From: Ferrovibrio sp041906005 | Lineage (GTDB): Bacteria; Pseudomonadota; Alphaproteobacteria; Ferrovibrionales; Ferrovibrionaceae | Length of the DNA: 64,000 bases | Reading direction: 5' to 3' | NCBI RefSeq assembly: GCF_041906005.1 | Contig: NZ_JAYRJY010000001.1 | Span: 434,001-498,000 of the forward strand | Part shown: positions 24,540-33,800 of the stretch, in pieces | Layout: each line of letters begins with the position of its first letter | Numbering within the stretch: position 1 is the stretch's first letter | Notes under the pieces: generated by a model | What the model was told of the DNA's origin: nothing | What the model saw: only the letters and a program-made list of their open reading frames with translations | The model's database searches: none | Position numbers and translations under genes: made by a program

Positions 24540-25084
24540 CAGCGGACCTCGAGCCGGCGCAATTGCCAGACGGATCGCGCGTATATTCCATCGGCCTTGA
24601 GCGTGCGGTCGTGATCGTAGGGATAGATGATGAAGATCGGTCCCATGTCGCGCAGGGTCAGGTCGCGGTCATCGGCGCGCAGAGCCAGGATCACATCGTG
24701 CCGTTCGGCATCCTGCACCGGCAGCCGCGCGGTGTAGTCGTTATGCGCGGTAGCGAGCAGGCTGCTGCCGCGTGCCTGCACCTCAGACAGCAGCGTACGC
24801 AACAGCACGCCTTCAAACCGCATCACCTTCGGGTGCCACGGCGTCGAGGTCACCACTTCGGTCAGGCCAAGCTTTTCCAGCATGGCGCGATCGAAACGGG
24901 CTTCACCATTCTTGCTGTTGCTGCGGCCGATCTGCCCGGCAACGGTGAGCAGCACGTCGCCCTGCGGCGGCGGCAGCGGTTCGGCGGCCCGGGCCGGCCA
25001 AAGACCGGCCACGGCGACCATGATGGCAAGGGCCGGCATTGCGCGCCGCATCCAGCGGCACAGCGCCTGCCCGATCCTGCTCAC
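24539..25084 (-). CDS. Cysteine-free periplasmic protein of the sulfite-oxidase (molybdopterin-binding) fold
   Basis: Exported protein with the pattern of the oxidoreductase molybdopterin-binding domain in its small, cofactor-less form: FEGVLLRTLLSEV, ATAHNDYTARLP, DVILALRADDRDL and RDMGPIFIIYPYDHD. The mature part contains no cysteine, so it cannot bind molybdenum the way sulfite oxidase does, and a sensory or scaffold role is likely. I choose the GTG at 25084 (181 aa) because GGGGGATTGAGA precedes it; the frame extends to an ATG at 25162. The signal sequence is RRAMPALAIMVAVAGLWPARA. The downstream kinase overlaps by one base, a pairing that suggests a periplasmic sensor partner. Confidence 0.8.
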   Translation of the reverse strand: MSRIGQALCRWMRRAMPALAIMVAVAGLWPARAAEPLPPPQGDVLLTVAGQIGRSNSKNGEARFDRAMLEKLGLTEVVTSTPWHPKVMRFEGVLLRTLLSEVQARGSSLLATAHNDYTARLPVQDAERHDVILALRADDRDLTLRDMGPIFIIYPYDHDRTLKADGIYARSVWQLRRLEVR

Positions 25085-25191
25085 TCTCAATCCCCCAACT
25101 CCGGCCGTGGCGGCGACATTCTGCCTACGCATCATGGGTTCGGAGTGGCACTGCCGCCGCAAAAAAGCAAGCGAACAGTCGTTTTTTGTGC

Positions 25192-25965
25192 CTAAAGCGT
25201 GCGAGTCAGGCCCCCATCGACATCGAGAATCGCACCCTGGAGGTAACCGGAAAGCGGCGAAGCGAGAAAAGCGACGGCCCGGGCAATTTCTACGGGTTCA
25301 CCGAATCGCGCCACGCCCATCGCCTTCGGCATCTGCCGGGCCGCCTCGGCCTCGGACAGGCCCTTGTCCTGGGCGAAACTGCGGATGCGGGTCTGCAGGC
25401 GCTCGGTGGCGATGGTGCCGGGGTTGATGGCATTGACGCGCACCCCATCGCTCACGCCGCGATCGGCCAGCACCTTGGTCAGGTTCAGGCAGGCCGCATT
25501 CACCGAACCGCCGATGGCGAATTCCGCCGCGCCGGTGCGGCCACCGACGCCGACGATATTCACGATGGCACCCTGGCGCCGCATCAGCTGCGGCCAAGCC
25601 GCGCGGCTCAGGCGCATGGCGCCGAAGAACTTCATGGCATAACCATCGGCCCAGTCCTCGTCGCTGAGCGTGAGGAAGTCACCGCGCTTGGTGGCACCGG
25701 CATTGTTGACCACCAGATCGAGGCCGCCGAAATGCGCTGCCGCGGCGGCAACCACCTGCGCCGGCACGGCCGGATCGCGCAGATCGGCGGCCTGCACCAG
25801 GCATTCGGCCTTCAGGCCGGCCGCCAGTTGCTCGAGCTGGTCGCGCGAGCGCGCCGCCAGCACCAGCTTCATCCCTTCACCGGCAAGCGTCTCGGCAATC
25901 GCGCGGCCGATGCCGCGACTGGCCCCGGTGACGATGGCAACCTTGCCGGCTAACTGAAGATCCAT
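25192..25965 (-). CDS. SDR-fold protein lacking the catalytic Tyr and Lys
   Basis: Short-chain dehydrogenase/reductase of 257 residues. The N-terminal cofactor motif is intact (TGASRGIGRAIAE), as is LVVNNAGATKRGDF, with AARS after strand 2 favouring NADP. At the active site, where classical members have Tyr-x-x-x-Lys, this one reads AEFAIGGSVNAACLNLTK: phenylalanine replaces tyrosine and no lysine stands four residues on. A group of atypical SDRs with GSxxNAA at this place exists, so the gene is probably not degenerate. It could use a different mechanism or act as a binding protein. It faces the dienoyl-CoA reductase-like SDR across 90 bases. Confidence 0.88.
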   Translation of the reverse strand: MDLQLAGKVAIVTGASRGIGRAIAETLAGEGMKLVLAARSRDQLEQLAAGLKAECLVQAADLRDPAVPAQVVAAAAAHFGGLDLVVNNAGATKRGDFLTLSDEDWADGYAMKFFGAMRLSRAAWPQLMRRQGAIVNIVGVGGRTGAAEFAIGGSVNAACLNLTKVLADRGVSDGVRVNAINPGTIATERLQTRIRSFAQDKGLSEAEAARQMPKAMGVARFGEPVEIARAVAFLASPLSGYLQGAILDVDGGLTRTL

Positions 25966-26055
25966 GATGACGCGCCCTCCTGATGGCGTGGCCCTGATGG
26001 CGTTGCGTTGACCCTTTGGCTAATCTGGCCGGAATCGATAAACAAGGGAGGCGAC

Positions 26056-26934
26056 ATGTTCCGCAGCGATCTGTTCCAGGGCAAGCGTATTCTGATCACC
26101 GGCGGCGGCACCGGCCTGGGCAAGGCCATGGCCCGCCGCCTGATGGAACTGGGCGCCGAGCTGCATATCTGCGGCCGCCGCGAGGGCGTGCTGCAGGAGG
26201 CCGCGCAAGAACTGGCGGCGGCCACCGGCGGCAAGATCGTCTGCCATCCCTGCGATATCCGCGTGGCCCAGGCGGTGGACGAGATGGTGCAGGCGATCTG
26301 GCAGCAGCATGGCCCGCTGGATGGCCTGGTGAACAATGCCGCCGGCAACTTCATCGCCCGCAGCGAGGACCTGAGCCCGCGCGGCTTCGACGCCATCGCC
26401 AATATCGTGCTGCATGGCAGTTTCTATGTGACGCAGGCAGTGGGCAAACGCTGGATCGCCGAGAAGCGCGGCGGCAGCATCATCTCCATTGTCACCACCT
26501 GGGTCTGGACCGGCTCGGCCTTCGTGGTGCCATCGGCCATGTCGAAAGCCGGCATCGCCGCGATGACCCAGTCGCTGGCTGTGGAATGGGGACCGAAGGG
26601 CATCCGCCTCAATGCCATCGCGCCCGGCCCCTTCCCCACCGAAGGCATGACCAAACGCCTGGCGCCAACCGAGAAGCTGGAGAAGCAGATGATCGGCGCC
26701 ATCCCGATGCGTCGCGTCGGCAAGATGTCGGAACTGGCCAACCTGGCCGCTTTCCTGCTCAGCGACGAAGTCGGTTACATCAGCGGCGAGGTGATCGCCA
26801 TCGACGGCGCGCAATGGCTGAACACTGCCGGCGGCTTCGGCGGCCTCACCGAACTGTCCGACGCCGAATGGCAGGAAATCCGCGACAACATCGCCGCCAC
26901 CAATGCGAAGGACAAAGCCCAGCGGACGGTCTAG
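26056..26934 (+). CDS. 2,4-dienoyl-CoA reductase-type SDR
   Basis: SDR related to the NADPH-dependent 2,4-dienoyl-CoA reductases (mitochondrial DECR1 type), which remove extra double bonds during beta-oxidation of unsaturated fatty acids. Seen: TGGGTGLGKAMARRL cofactor motif, ICGRREGVL, LVNNAAGNFIARSEDLSP, and GSAFVVPSAMSKAGIAAMTQSLAVEWG, in which the usual catalytic Tyr is absent, as is normal for this branch; the C-terminal GGFGGLTEL also fits. GGGAGGCGAC precedes the ATG at 26056 (292 aa). It is a single gene facing another SDR. Confidence 0.87.
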   Translation: MFRSDLFQGKRILITGGGTGLGKAMARRLMELGAELHICGRREGVLQEAAQELAAATGGKIVCHPCDIRVAQAVDEMVQAIWQQHGPLDGLVNNAAGNFIARSEDLSPRGFDAIANIVLHGSFYVTQAVGKRWIAEKRGGSIISIVTTWVWTGSAFVVPSAMSKAGIAAMTQSLAVEWGPKGIRLNAIAPGPFPTEGMTKRLAPTEKLEKQMIGAIPMRRVGKMSELANLAAFLLSDEVGYISGEVIAIDGAQWLNTAGGFGGLTELSDAEWQEIRDNIAATNAKDKAQRTV

Positions 26935-27078
26935 CCATAAGCGGGACTGATCGCTGCCGATTGATTGTTTGCATGTAAAACCATAGGTATTTCAACGAAA
27001 TATCATCACTGAAAGCCTTCGCATTGCCGTTGCGGAAGCGCAGAATGCCGCTTCCGCAACAGCCATGGGGCAGCAGCG

Positions 27079-28512
27079 ATGAGCAGCGACACCGCAACCC
27101 GTCTGGAACATGACAGCCTGGGCGAGATGGCGATCCCGGCCGCGGCCTATTTCGGCATCCAGACCCAGCGCGCGCTCGACAACTTCCATATCTCCGGCAT
27201 CGGCATCAATCACTATCCCAACCTGATCCGCGCCTTCGGCATGGTGAAGAAAGCCTGTGCCTCGGCCAACAAGAAGCTGGGCTACCTGGAACCGGAGAAA
27301 TACAAGGCCATCGCCAAGGCCTGCGACGAGCTGGTCGATGGCAAGCTGCATGAATGGTTCACCATCGACGTCTTCCAGGGCGGCGCGGGTACTTCCACAA
27401 ACATGAACGTCAACGAGGTGATCGCTAATCGCGGGCTGGAGCTGATGGGCTTCCACAAGGGTGAATATGCCCACCTGCACCCCAACGACGACGTCAACCT
27501 GTCGCAGTCGACCAACGACGTCTATCCCTCGGCCGTGCGGCTGGGCGTGATCCTGAGCCATGCCGAACTGATGAAGGCGCTGGACGGGCTGGCCTACGAG
27601 TTCCGCCAGCGCGGCGTGGAATTCGCCGACATCATCAAGCTGGGCCGCACCCAGCTGCAGGATGCCGTGCCGATGACCCTGGGCCAGGAATTCGAGGCCT
27701 TCGCCATCAACATCAAGGAAGACGTGGCGCGCGGCGACGAGATCGTGAAGCTGTTCCGCGAGATCAATCTGGGCGGCACGGCGGTGGGCACCGGCATCAA
27801 CACCGAGCCGGAATATTCCAACCTGGCGATCGACGAGCTGGCGCGGATCAGCGGCGTCGAGATGGTGCGGGCGGCCAACCTGATCGAGGCGAGCTGGGAC
27901 ATGGGCGCCTTCGTGCTCTATTCCGGCATGCTGAAACGCATCGCCGTGAAACTCAGCAAGATCGCCAACGACCTGCGGCTGCTCTCCTCCGGTCCGCGCG
28001 GCGGCCTGAACGAGATCGCCCTGCCGCCGATGCAGCCGGGCTCGTCGATCATGCCGGGCAAGGTGAACCCGGTGATCCCCGAGGTGGTGAACCAGGTATG
28101 TTTCCAGGTGATCGGCAACGACATGGCGGTGACCATGGCAGCCGAGGCCGGGCAGCTGCAGCTCAATGTGATGGAGCCGGTGATCGTCTACAACGTGCTC
28201 TCCTCCATGCAGCTGCTGGTGCGGGCGGCGCGCACCCTGGCCGAGAAATGCGTTTCCGGTATCCAGGCCAATGTCGAGCAGGCCAAACGCCATGTGGAGG
28301 CCAGCGTGGGCATCGTCACCGCGCTGAACCCCTATATCGGCTATGAGAAATCGGCGGCCGTGGCCAAGGAAGCGCTGAAGACCGGCCGCACCGTGCGCGA
28401 GCTGGTGATCGAAAAAGGCTGGCTCACCGAAGCCCAGCTCGACGACATCCTCGATGTCGCCAAGCTCACCGCGCCAAGGCGACGTGGGCGCAAGATCGTG
28501 GCGCCAAATTGA
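27079..28512 (+). CDS. aspA: Aspartate ammonia-lyase (aspartase)
   Basis: Reversible deamination of L-aspartate to fumarate and ammonia, in the cytoplasm as a tetramer. The fumarase/aspartase superfamily signature GSSIMPGKVNP is present at residues about 317-327, with GGAGTSTNMNVNEVI, SQSTNDVYP and KLGRTQLQDAVPMTLGQE earlier. Full length at 477 aa. LGRTQLQDA together with AGTSTNMN favours aspartase over fumarase. A stem-loop with a T-rich tail follows the stop. The 145-base gap upstream is moderately AT-rich and contains no obvious operator. Confidence 0.94.
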   Translation: MSSDTATRLEHDSLGEMAIPAAAYFGIQTQRALDNFHISGIGINHYPNLIRAFGMVKKACASANKKLGYLEPEKYKAIAKACDELVDGKLHEWFTIDVFQGGAGTSTNMNVNEVIANRGLELMGFHKGEYAHLHPNDDVNLSQSTNDVYPSAVRLGVILSHAELMKALDGLAYEFRQRGVEFADIIKLGRTQLQDAVPMTLGQEFEAFAINIKEDVARGDEIVKLFREINLGGTAVGTGINTEPEYSNLAIDELARISGVEMVRAANLIEASWDMGAFVLYSGMLKRIAVKLSKIANDLRLLSSGPRGGLNEIALPPMQPGSSIMPGKVNPVIPEVVNQVCFQVIGNDMAVTMAAEAGQLQLNVMEPVIVYNVLSSMQLLVRAARTLAEKCVSGIQANVEQAKRHVEASVGIVTALNPYIGYEKSAAVAKEALKTGRTVRELVIEKGWLTEAQLDDILDVAKLTAPRRRGRKIVAPN

Positions 28513-28559
28513 GAGAACGCTGATATTAAATCTATCTATGCATCTTGGAAAGCAGGCCT

Positions 28560-28605
28560 CATTGCTTCATCAGAGCAATGTCTTTTCTAGATTTTGTCTT
28601 TTTTA
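28560..28605 (+). terminator. Probable terminator of aspA
   Basis: CATTGCT and AGCAATG form a 7-bp stem (28560-28580), followed by a T-rich stretch containing TCTTTTCTAGATTTTGTC and TTTTTT. It is AT-richer than the other terminators here, matching the composition of the following orphan gene. Confidence 0.55.
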
Positions 28606-28694
28606 GATTTTCTGAATACATTTGTAAGTAACTCGCGGAATTTCCCCTCTGCCAAATTTGTGATAGTTTTGCAAAAAGTCCGCAGGGGGCGAAA

Positions 28695-29930
28695 ATGAAG
28701 AATATTTATATATTTAGCATTTCAATCTTTCTCATCAGCACTCCGGCCTCAGAAAGCCGCGCACAAATTGTGATTGGCGATGATCCGATTGACCAAGCCG
28801 AAGCTGAGATCACGCTACCTCTTGTTGGGCTTCGCCCCTTTCCAACCGATTTCCTAGTTCAGAATCAAATTACCAAAGATAAGAAATGGGCCGTCGATGC
28901 TTCAGTTTTTTATACAGCAGCTAAATTTCAGACAAATTATAATTCAAACAACAAGATTTTATATTATCAACTTACGGCCGATATAAGCGATCAGGATGTT
29001 GTTTCTGCAATAAATACCCTAAAAACGAATTCCGTGCCTCTTCCAGATATCCTCACTTTGTATACCAATCAGCCGGAAAAAGCAGGCACGGCAAAATATT
29101 ATCCCGTCGACGTTCAAGTGATAAAAACCATAGCCAATAAAGTGGAAACCCATGGTGGAGCGCCGTTAATTTTTGACTATAAAAATCAGCAAGGGAAAAC
29201 CTCGAAAGCCGTATGGCTTGAAACAGGGTATGCGAAAGAATTAGCCGCCGTGTATTCTGAAAACGATAAGTACAAAGAAATGCAGCTTCCCAATGTTTTT
29301 AAGGTGGCTGGAAATACTGCAAAAGCACACTCGACGCTATCCGGTTCTCTGTCTGTCGATGTTGATTGGATTACTATTGGAAAACCTCTCGTGTTTCCCG
29401 CAGCCGACAAAAGCTTAAAGATTGAGCCCAGCATCCAGAAAAGTTTCGACGTATATTTCTTCCAGTTCGCCATGAGCCCGAGGAAAGATCCTAAATCGAC
29501 TGGAGTACTCGAGCTTACATTTGCAGTAAAGTTGTCAAATCATTCCGCTGTTGCATTTGAAATCATCCCTTTGCGCACAGGTATTGAGCGAAGTGTAAGT
29601 GAGAACACTAAAACACCTGAAATTAAGATTGAGACTCCCGCAGGCGCTGGGGTTACAGTCGGCGAGGTATATGGTCAGAAAATCGAATACAAAACCCTTA
29701 AGCCGACGGTCATCGGGAATGGGTTACAAGAATCAACATTTGGCTGGACAGTAAAAGATGAAGCTCTTGATTCAAGTGCAAAGAGATTTATCGCGATCAT
29801 TGGAGTTCCGAAGAGAACCAAGAACCTGACTGCTGAAATAGCCATATCCTCTCGAGTGAAAGGTGGATGGCTGCAAGAGGACCATGCCGCCACTAAACTT
29901 CACAATATTAAAATTGACTTGCCGAACTAA
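28695..29930 (+). CDS. AT-rich orphan exported protein of unknown function
   Basis: I do not recognise this 411-residue protein. It begins with a signal peptide (MKNIYIFSISIFLISTPASESRAQ, shown here only as its start MKNIYIFSISIFLIS) and the mature part is a soluble, lysine/asparagine-rich, probably beta-rich periplasmic or secreted protein with no cysteine that I can see. Two halves are suggested: residues about 25-210 (ending in SENDKYKEMQLPNVFK) and a beta-rich half (about 220-411) with LELTFAVKLSNHSAVAFEI and GVTVGEVYGQKIEY. A strong GCAGGGGGCGAAA site supports the ATG. Codon use and base composition are far more AT-rich than any neighbour, which points to recent transfer. Its TAA stop overlaps the TAG of the convergent HTD2 gene in the four bases CTAA. 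No mobility gene is next to it. Confidence 0.8.
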   Translation: MKNIYIFSISIFLISTPASESRAQIVIGDDPIDQAEAEITLPLVGLRPFPTDFLVQNQITKDKKWAVDASVFYTAAKFQTNYNSNNKILYYQLTADISDQDVVSAINTLKTNSVPLPDILTLYTNQPEKAGTAKYYPVDVQVIKTIANKVETHGGAPLIFDYKNQQGKTSKAVWLETGYAKELAAVYSENDKYKEMQLPNVFKVAGNTAKAHSTLSGSLSVDVDWITIGKPLVFPAADKSLKIEPSIQKSFDVYFFQFAMSPRKDPKSTGVLELTFAVKLSNHSAVAFEIIPLRTGIERSVSENTKTPEIKIETPAGAGVTVGEVYGQKIEYKTLKPTVIGNGLQESTFGWTVKDEALDSSAKRFIAIIGVPKRTKNLTAEIAISSRVKGGWLQEDHAATKLHNIKIDLPN

Positions 29931-30787
29931 CCGAACCGCGCTTCCGCCGTCATCGCCAGCGCATCATCGGCATCGACGATCCAAAGCGATACGACATTCT
30001 CGCCACTCAGTCGGCCACGCAGACTGAACGGCTGGCCGTCCAGCACCGGGCGGCGACCGCGAAAGCCGAACTGCTTCAGTTGCCGGCCCGGCAGGGCATC
30101 GCCGGCGAAATCGATCAGCAGCGTGGCGAGCAGCGGGCCATGCACCACCAGGCCCTCGTAGCCTTCCACATGGCGGGCATAGTCGCGGTCGTAATGGATG
30201 CGGTGGCCGTTGAAGGTGAGCGCGGAGTAGCGGAACAGCAGCACCGGATCGGCGACGAAACCCTCGTCCCATTCCTGATCCGTTGGCGCCGGTTCGGGCG
30301 GCGGCAGGGCCGCGCCGGGCTTTTCCTCGCGATAGACGATGTCATGCCGGTCGGTGATGCAGAGCGTGGCACCGTAATAGATCTCGTGCCGCACGGTGAC
30401 GAAGACCAGCCGGCCGCTGCGGCCGCTTTTTTCGACTACGTTCTCGACGGTGGAAATGCGCCGTGCCGGGCGGCCCAGCGGCACGGGGTGATGAAACGCG
30501 ATGCGGCTGCCGGCCCACATGCGGCGGGTCTGCGCGTCACCCCAGAAACGGCTCACATCGGGCAGGAAACCGCCCAGGGTCGGATGGCCGTCGCGGCCCA
30601 GCCGGGCCCGCGTGGCGATCGACCAGAAATACAGCCAGTGCCGCAACGGCGGCAGCGGCGTACCGGCAATGAGGCCCGCATCCGAGCGATCCAGCGCACG
30701 CGCCAGCGCGATGCAGCGCTCCGGCGAAATGAGATCGGCGGCCGTTTCCGAGCCGCCGATCCAGTCCTGCAACGATGTCTTGTCCAT
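29927..30787 (-). CDS. HTD2/MaoC-like hydratase (mesaconyl-C4-CoA hydratase family)
   Basis: Double hot-dog hydratase/dehydratase of the FAS1-like (HTD2) type. The family includes mesaconyl-C4-CoA (3-methylfumaryl-CoA) hydratase. The N-terminal half begins with the PLPPLRHWLYF and LGGFLPDV motifs (about 45-77), and the C-terminal half has RYSALTFNGHRIHYDRDYARHVEGYEGLVVHGPL (short marker FNGHRIHYDRDYA), the usual active-site region with Asp/His. 286 residues. It starts 19 bases after the TipN-like gene, so may be read from the same mRNA. Its stop overlaps that of the AT-rich orphan. Confidence 0.85.
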   Translation of the reverse strand: MDKTSLQDWIGGSETAADLISPERCIALARALDRSDAGLIAGTPLPPLRHWLYFWSIATRARLGRDGHPTLGGFLPDVSRFWGDAQTRRMWAGSRIAFHHPVPLGRPARRISTVENVVEKSGRSGRLVFVTVRHEIYYGATLCITDRHDIVYREEKPGAALPPPEPAPTDQEWDEGFVADPVLLFRYSALTFNGHRIHYDRDYARHVEGYEGLVVHGPLLATLLIDFAGDALPGRQLKQFGFRGRRPVLDGQPFSLRGRLSGENVVSLWIVDADDALAMTAEARFG

Positions 30788-30806
30788 GTGCCGCTACTGA
30801 GCGCTC

Positions 30807-33800
30807 TTACTGGCGGGCCTTGCCGACCGCCTCGCGCAACAGCAGGTAGACTTTGCCGATATCGGCGGTGACAAAGGCCGAGGTGAGCAGCTCCTCGTGC
30901 TCCACGCCCTTGGCGCCGGCCAGCACACGCTCGAACTCGGCGATGTAGCGGTCGGTGAAGTCGCGGAACTCGCCGTCTTCCTGATACTTGCCACGGATCT
31001 TGTCGAGGTCGCGCTGGTCGATCAGCTTGCGGGTGAACAGGCCGCGTTCGCCCTTGTAGTAACGCCGCCACAGTTCTTCCGACAGGTCGCGGTTCAGCAG
31101 GCGGGTGATGTCGATGGCCATCGAGTTGAGGTGGCCGGTGATGAAAGCCGCGGTCTTGAGGAACTGCTCGCCGCGCAGCGCCTGGGTGGCCTTGCGCAAC
31201 GCCTCGGCCTCGACGCTGGCGGTGCGGGCCGCATCGGCCAGCGCCTGGGCATCGGCCTTCAGGCTGGCTTCGGCGGACGCCGCCTCGCTGGCGGCGCGGG
31301 CGGCGGCGGACGCCAGTTCCTGCGCGCGCTGGCCCAGCGTTTCGGCCGTTTCGGCAGCACGTGCCGTGGCGCGGTCGGTGACGGCGCTGAATTCGGTGCC
31401 GGTGCGGGCAAGCCGTTCGCCGATTTCGGTCACCTTCTCGCTCAGGCGGGCGGCGCGTGTATCGACCTCGTCGGCCTGGCGGCGGAAACCGTCGCTCATC
31501 CGGTCGGTCTGCTTCATCGCGTCCTCGACGATATTCGCCAGTTCGCGGGTGCGGTTGCGCAGCACTTCGCTGGCATCGTCGATACGGCCCGAGGCGTTGC
31601 CGACGGCCAGATTGATCTCGCGGGCGCGGGCATCGAAGGTGGTGCCCACCTGCTCGACGCGGCTGATCGCCTCGTCGGAGACACGGGAGACTTCCTGGGC
31701 CTGGCGGCGGAAGCTGTCGCCGATATTCGCCGTCTTGAGGATGGCGGCATCGGACGCCTCGGCCAGTTCCTGCACGCGGCCGCGGAAATTCTCGCGGATG
31801 CTTTCGGCCTGACGCGTGAGTTCGGTGCTGAGCGCGGTGAGCGCGCCGGCCTGCTCGTGGATGGTGCTGCGCAGTTCCAGCGTGCGATCCACCACGCCCT
31901 GCGCCGCCTCGCCCAGTTCGACCGAACGGATACGCGCGGTGTCGCCGGCCGTATTGATGCTGCTGGTCGCCTTTTCGGCAGCGGCGTTCAGGCTGGTCGC
32001 CTCGATCTGCGCCTTCTCGCTCATGGCAACCAGGGCGGTGGTCTGCGCCGTCGCCCTCTCGGCCAGCTGCGCCATCGCCTCGGCGACGCCGAGCGAGAGA
32101 TCCTGCAGATCCTTGGCGCGGGCCTGGGCCGTGCTGCCGGCAAGCTGCGATTCCATTGCCGCGCGTTCGGCGGCGGCGCTGAGGGCATGGGCCTGGGTCT
32201 GCGCGGTCTCGCTCACCTGATGCAGACGCTGCGACGCGCGTTCAGCCGCCGATTGCAACTGCACGGCATCCTGACCGGCGCTTTCGCCGGCTGCGCGCAG
32301 GCGCTGCGCCGTGCGGGCAGCGGCCTGGTCGAGGCCGTCGATCTGGTCGCGCACGCTGTCGCCGGTTTCGGTGATGCGCCGGGTGACACCGTCGATGGTG
32401 GTGACGAACTGTTCGGCGTGCTGGCGCAACTGGCCGCCGGCAGCCGAGATCTGATCGTCGGTTCGCTGGGCGGCCTGGGCCAGCAGGGCATTGGCCTGGG
32501 TCATGGTTTCCTGCACCTGCGCGGCCATCGCCAGCGCGTCGCGCCCGGCCTGGCCAAGGCTTTCGACACGTTCCCGGATGCTGGCATCGGCCTCGCCGAT
32601 CTTGTTCAGCGCACGGCCCGAGGTTTCATCCAGGATGTCGGCGCGCTGCTTCAGTTCGTCGCCGGCGCGCATGGCGCGGTCGGTGATCTGCTGCAGCGTG
32701 CTGGTCATGTTGGCGCCTTCGCGGCGTAGCGCATCGCCGGCCTGGGCCAGACGCTGGTCGGCCAGTTCGGCGGCGGCGCCAAGCTGGTCGGCCTGATGCC
32801 GGACCAGGTCGCCGGTCAGTTTCAGGCGCTGTTCGGCCTGGGTGGCCGCCTCGGCAAAGGCATCGGCCTGACGGGTGGCAGAAGCCCCCGCCTGCTCCAA
32901 TGCGCCGGTGCGGCCGCGCATCTCGTCGGCCGACAGGCGCAGACGTTCGGCAACGCGGGCGCCCTGCTCATCGAGCGAACCGACCTCGGAGCGAATGGTC
33001 TCACCGATATCGCGGATGCGGCCGATGGTGGTGCCGGTGGCCTGCTCGATCTCGCGCACGCGTTCGCGCAGCACGGTACCGGCGGCTTCGGCGCTGTCGA
33101 TCACCTTCTGGCTGGCATTGCTGAACAGCAGGCTTTCGCGGCCAAAGCTTTCGCTGGCCGCAGTGGCGCGGGCAACCGTGACCTCGGCGGCGGTGGTGAT
33201 GGTCTGGGCGGATTCGGCAAAGCTCATGCCGATACGGCCGGCCTCACCGCCCGCGCGGGTGACCGCCTGTTCCAGCGCCACGATCTTCTGCTCCAGTGCG
33301 GCGGCAATCTGCTGCGCCACTTCGGCGGCGCGCTGCACCGCCTGGTCCATCAGTTCGCCATGGCGGCGCGACAATTCCTCGACGCGTTCGTTCTGGAACT
33401 GGATCGCCGAGGTGATGCGGGAAATCTCGGAGGCCTTGGTCTGGAAGATGCCACGCGCGGTTTCCACCTCGCGCACGATCACGTCGGCGGCCTGCAACAG
33501 CACCTGGGCCTGGGTCGACACGGTCTGGCCGATGCCATTGACCTTGGCATTCATCTCGTTGCCGACCTTGTCGGCCGCATCGACCAGTGCCTTGCTCTGC
33601 TCCTCGAAACGGCCGGCCAGGCCCTTCACGGTGGCGTCCAGGTCGCGGTTCACCTGTTCGGCGGCGGCCAGCAGGCCCTGCGAGGATTGACTGAGGCTGC
33701 CGGTGATCTGCTTGGCCTGCAGCGCGACCTGTTCGCCGGCACCGGCGGCGGCATTGATCAGCACCTGCTGTTGACTGGCCATGGTCTCGCCCAGCGCGGC

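Noticed and set aside
26056..26934. Suspicion that the second SDR is inactive because it lacks Tyr
   Set aside because: The GSAFVVPSAMSKAG active-site block is normal for 2,4-dienoyl-CoA reductases.
28500..29930. Idea that the AT-rich segment is part of a prophage or genomic island with several genes
   Set aside because: Only one gene is AT-rich; flanking aspA and HTD2 genes have normal composition, and no integrase, att repeat or tRNA is present.
30897..32729. Long plus-strand open frames (610 and 443 aa at 30897-34127) opposite the coiled-coil gene
   Set aside because: Glycine/leucine/alanine-rich shadows of the minus-strand heptad repeats; no ribosome-binding sites and no family features.
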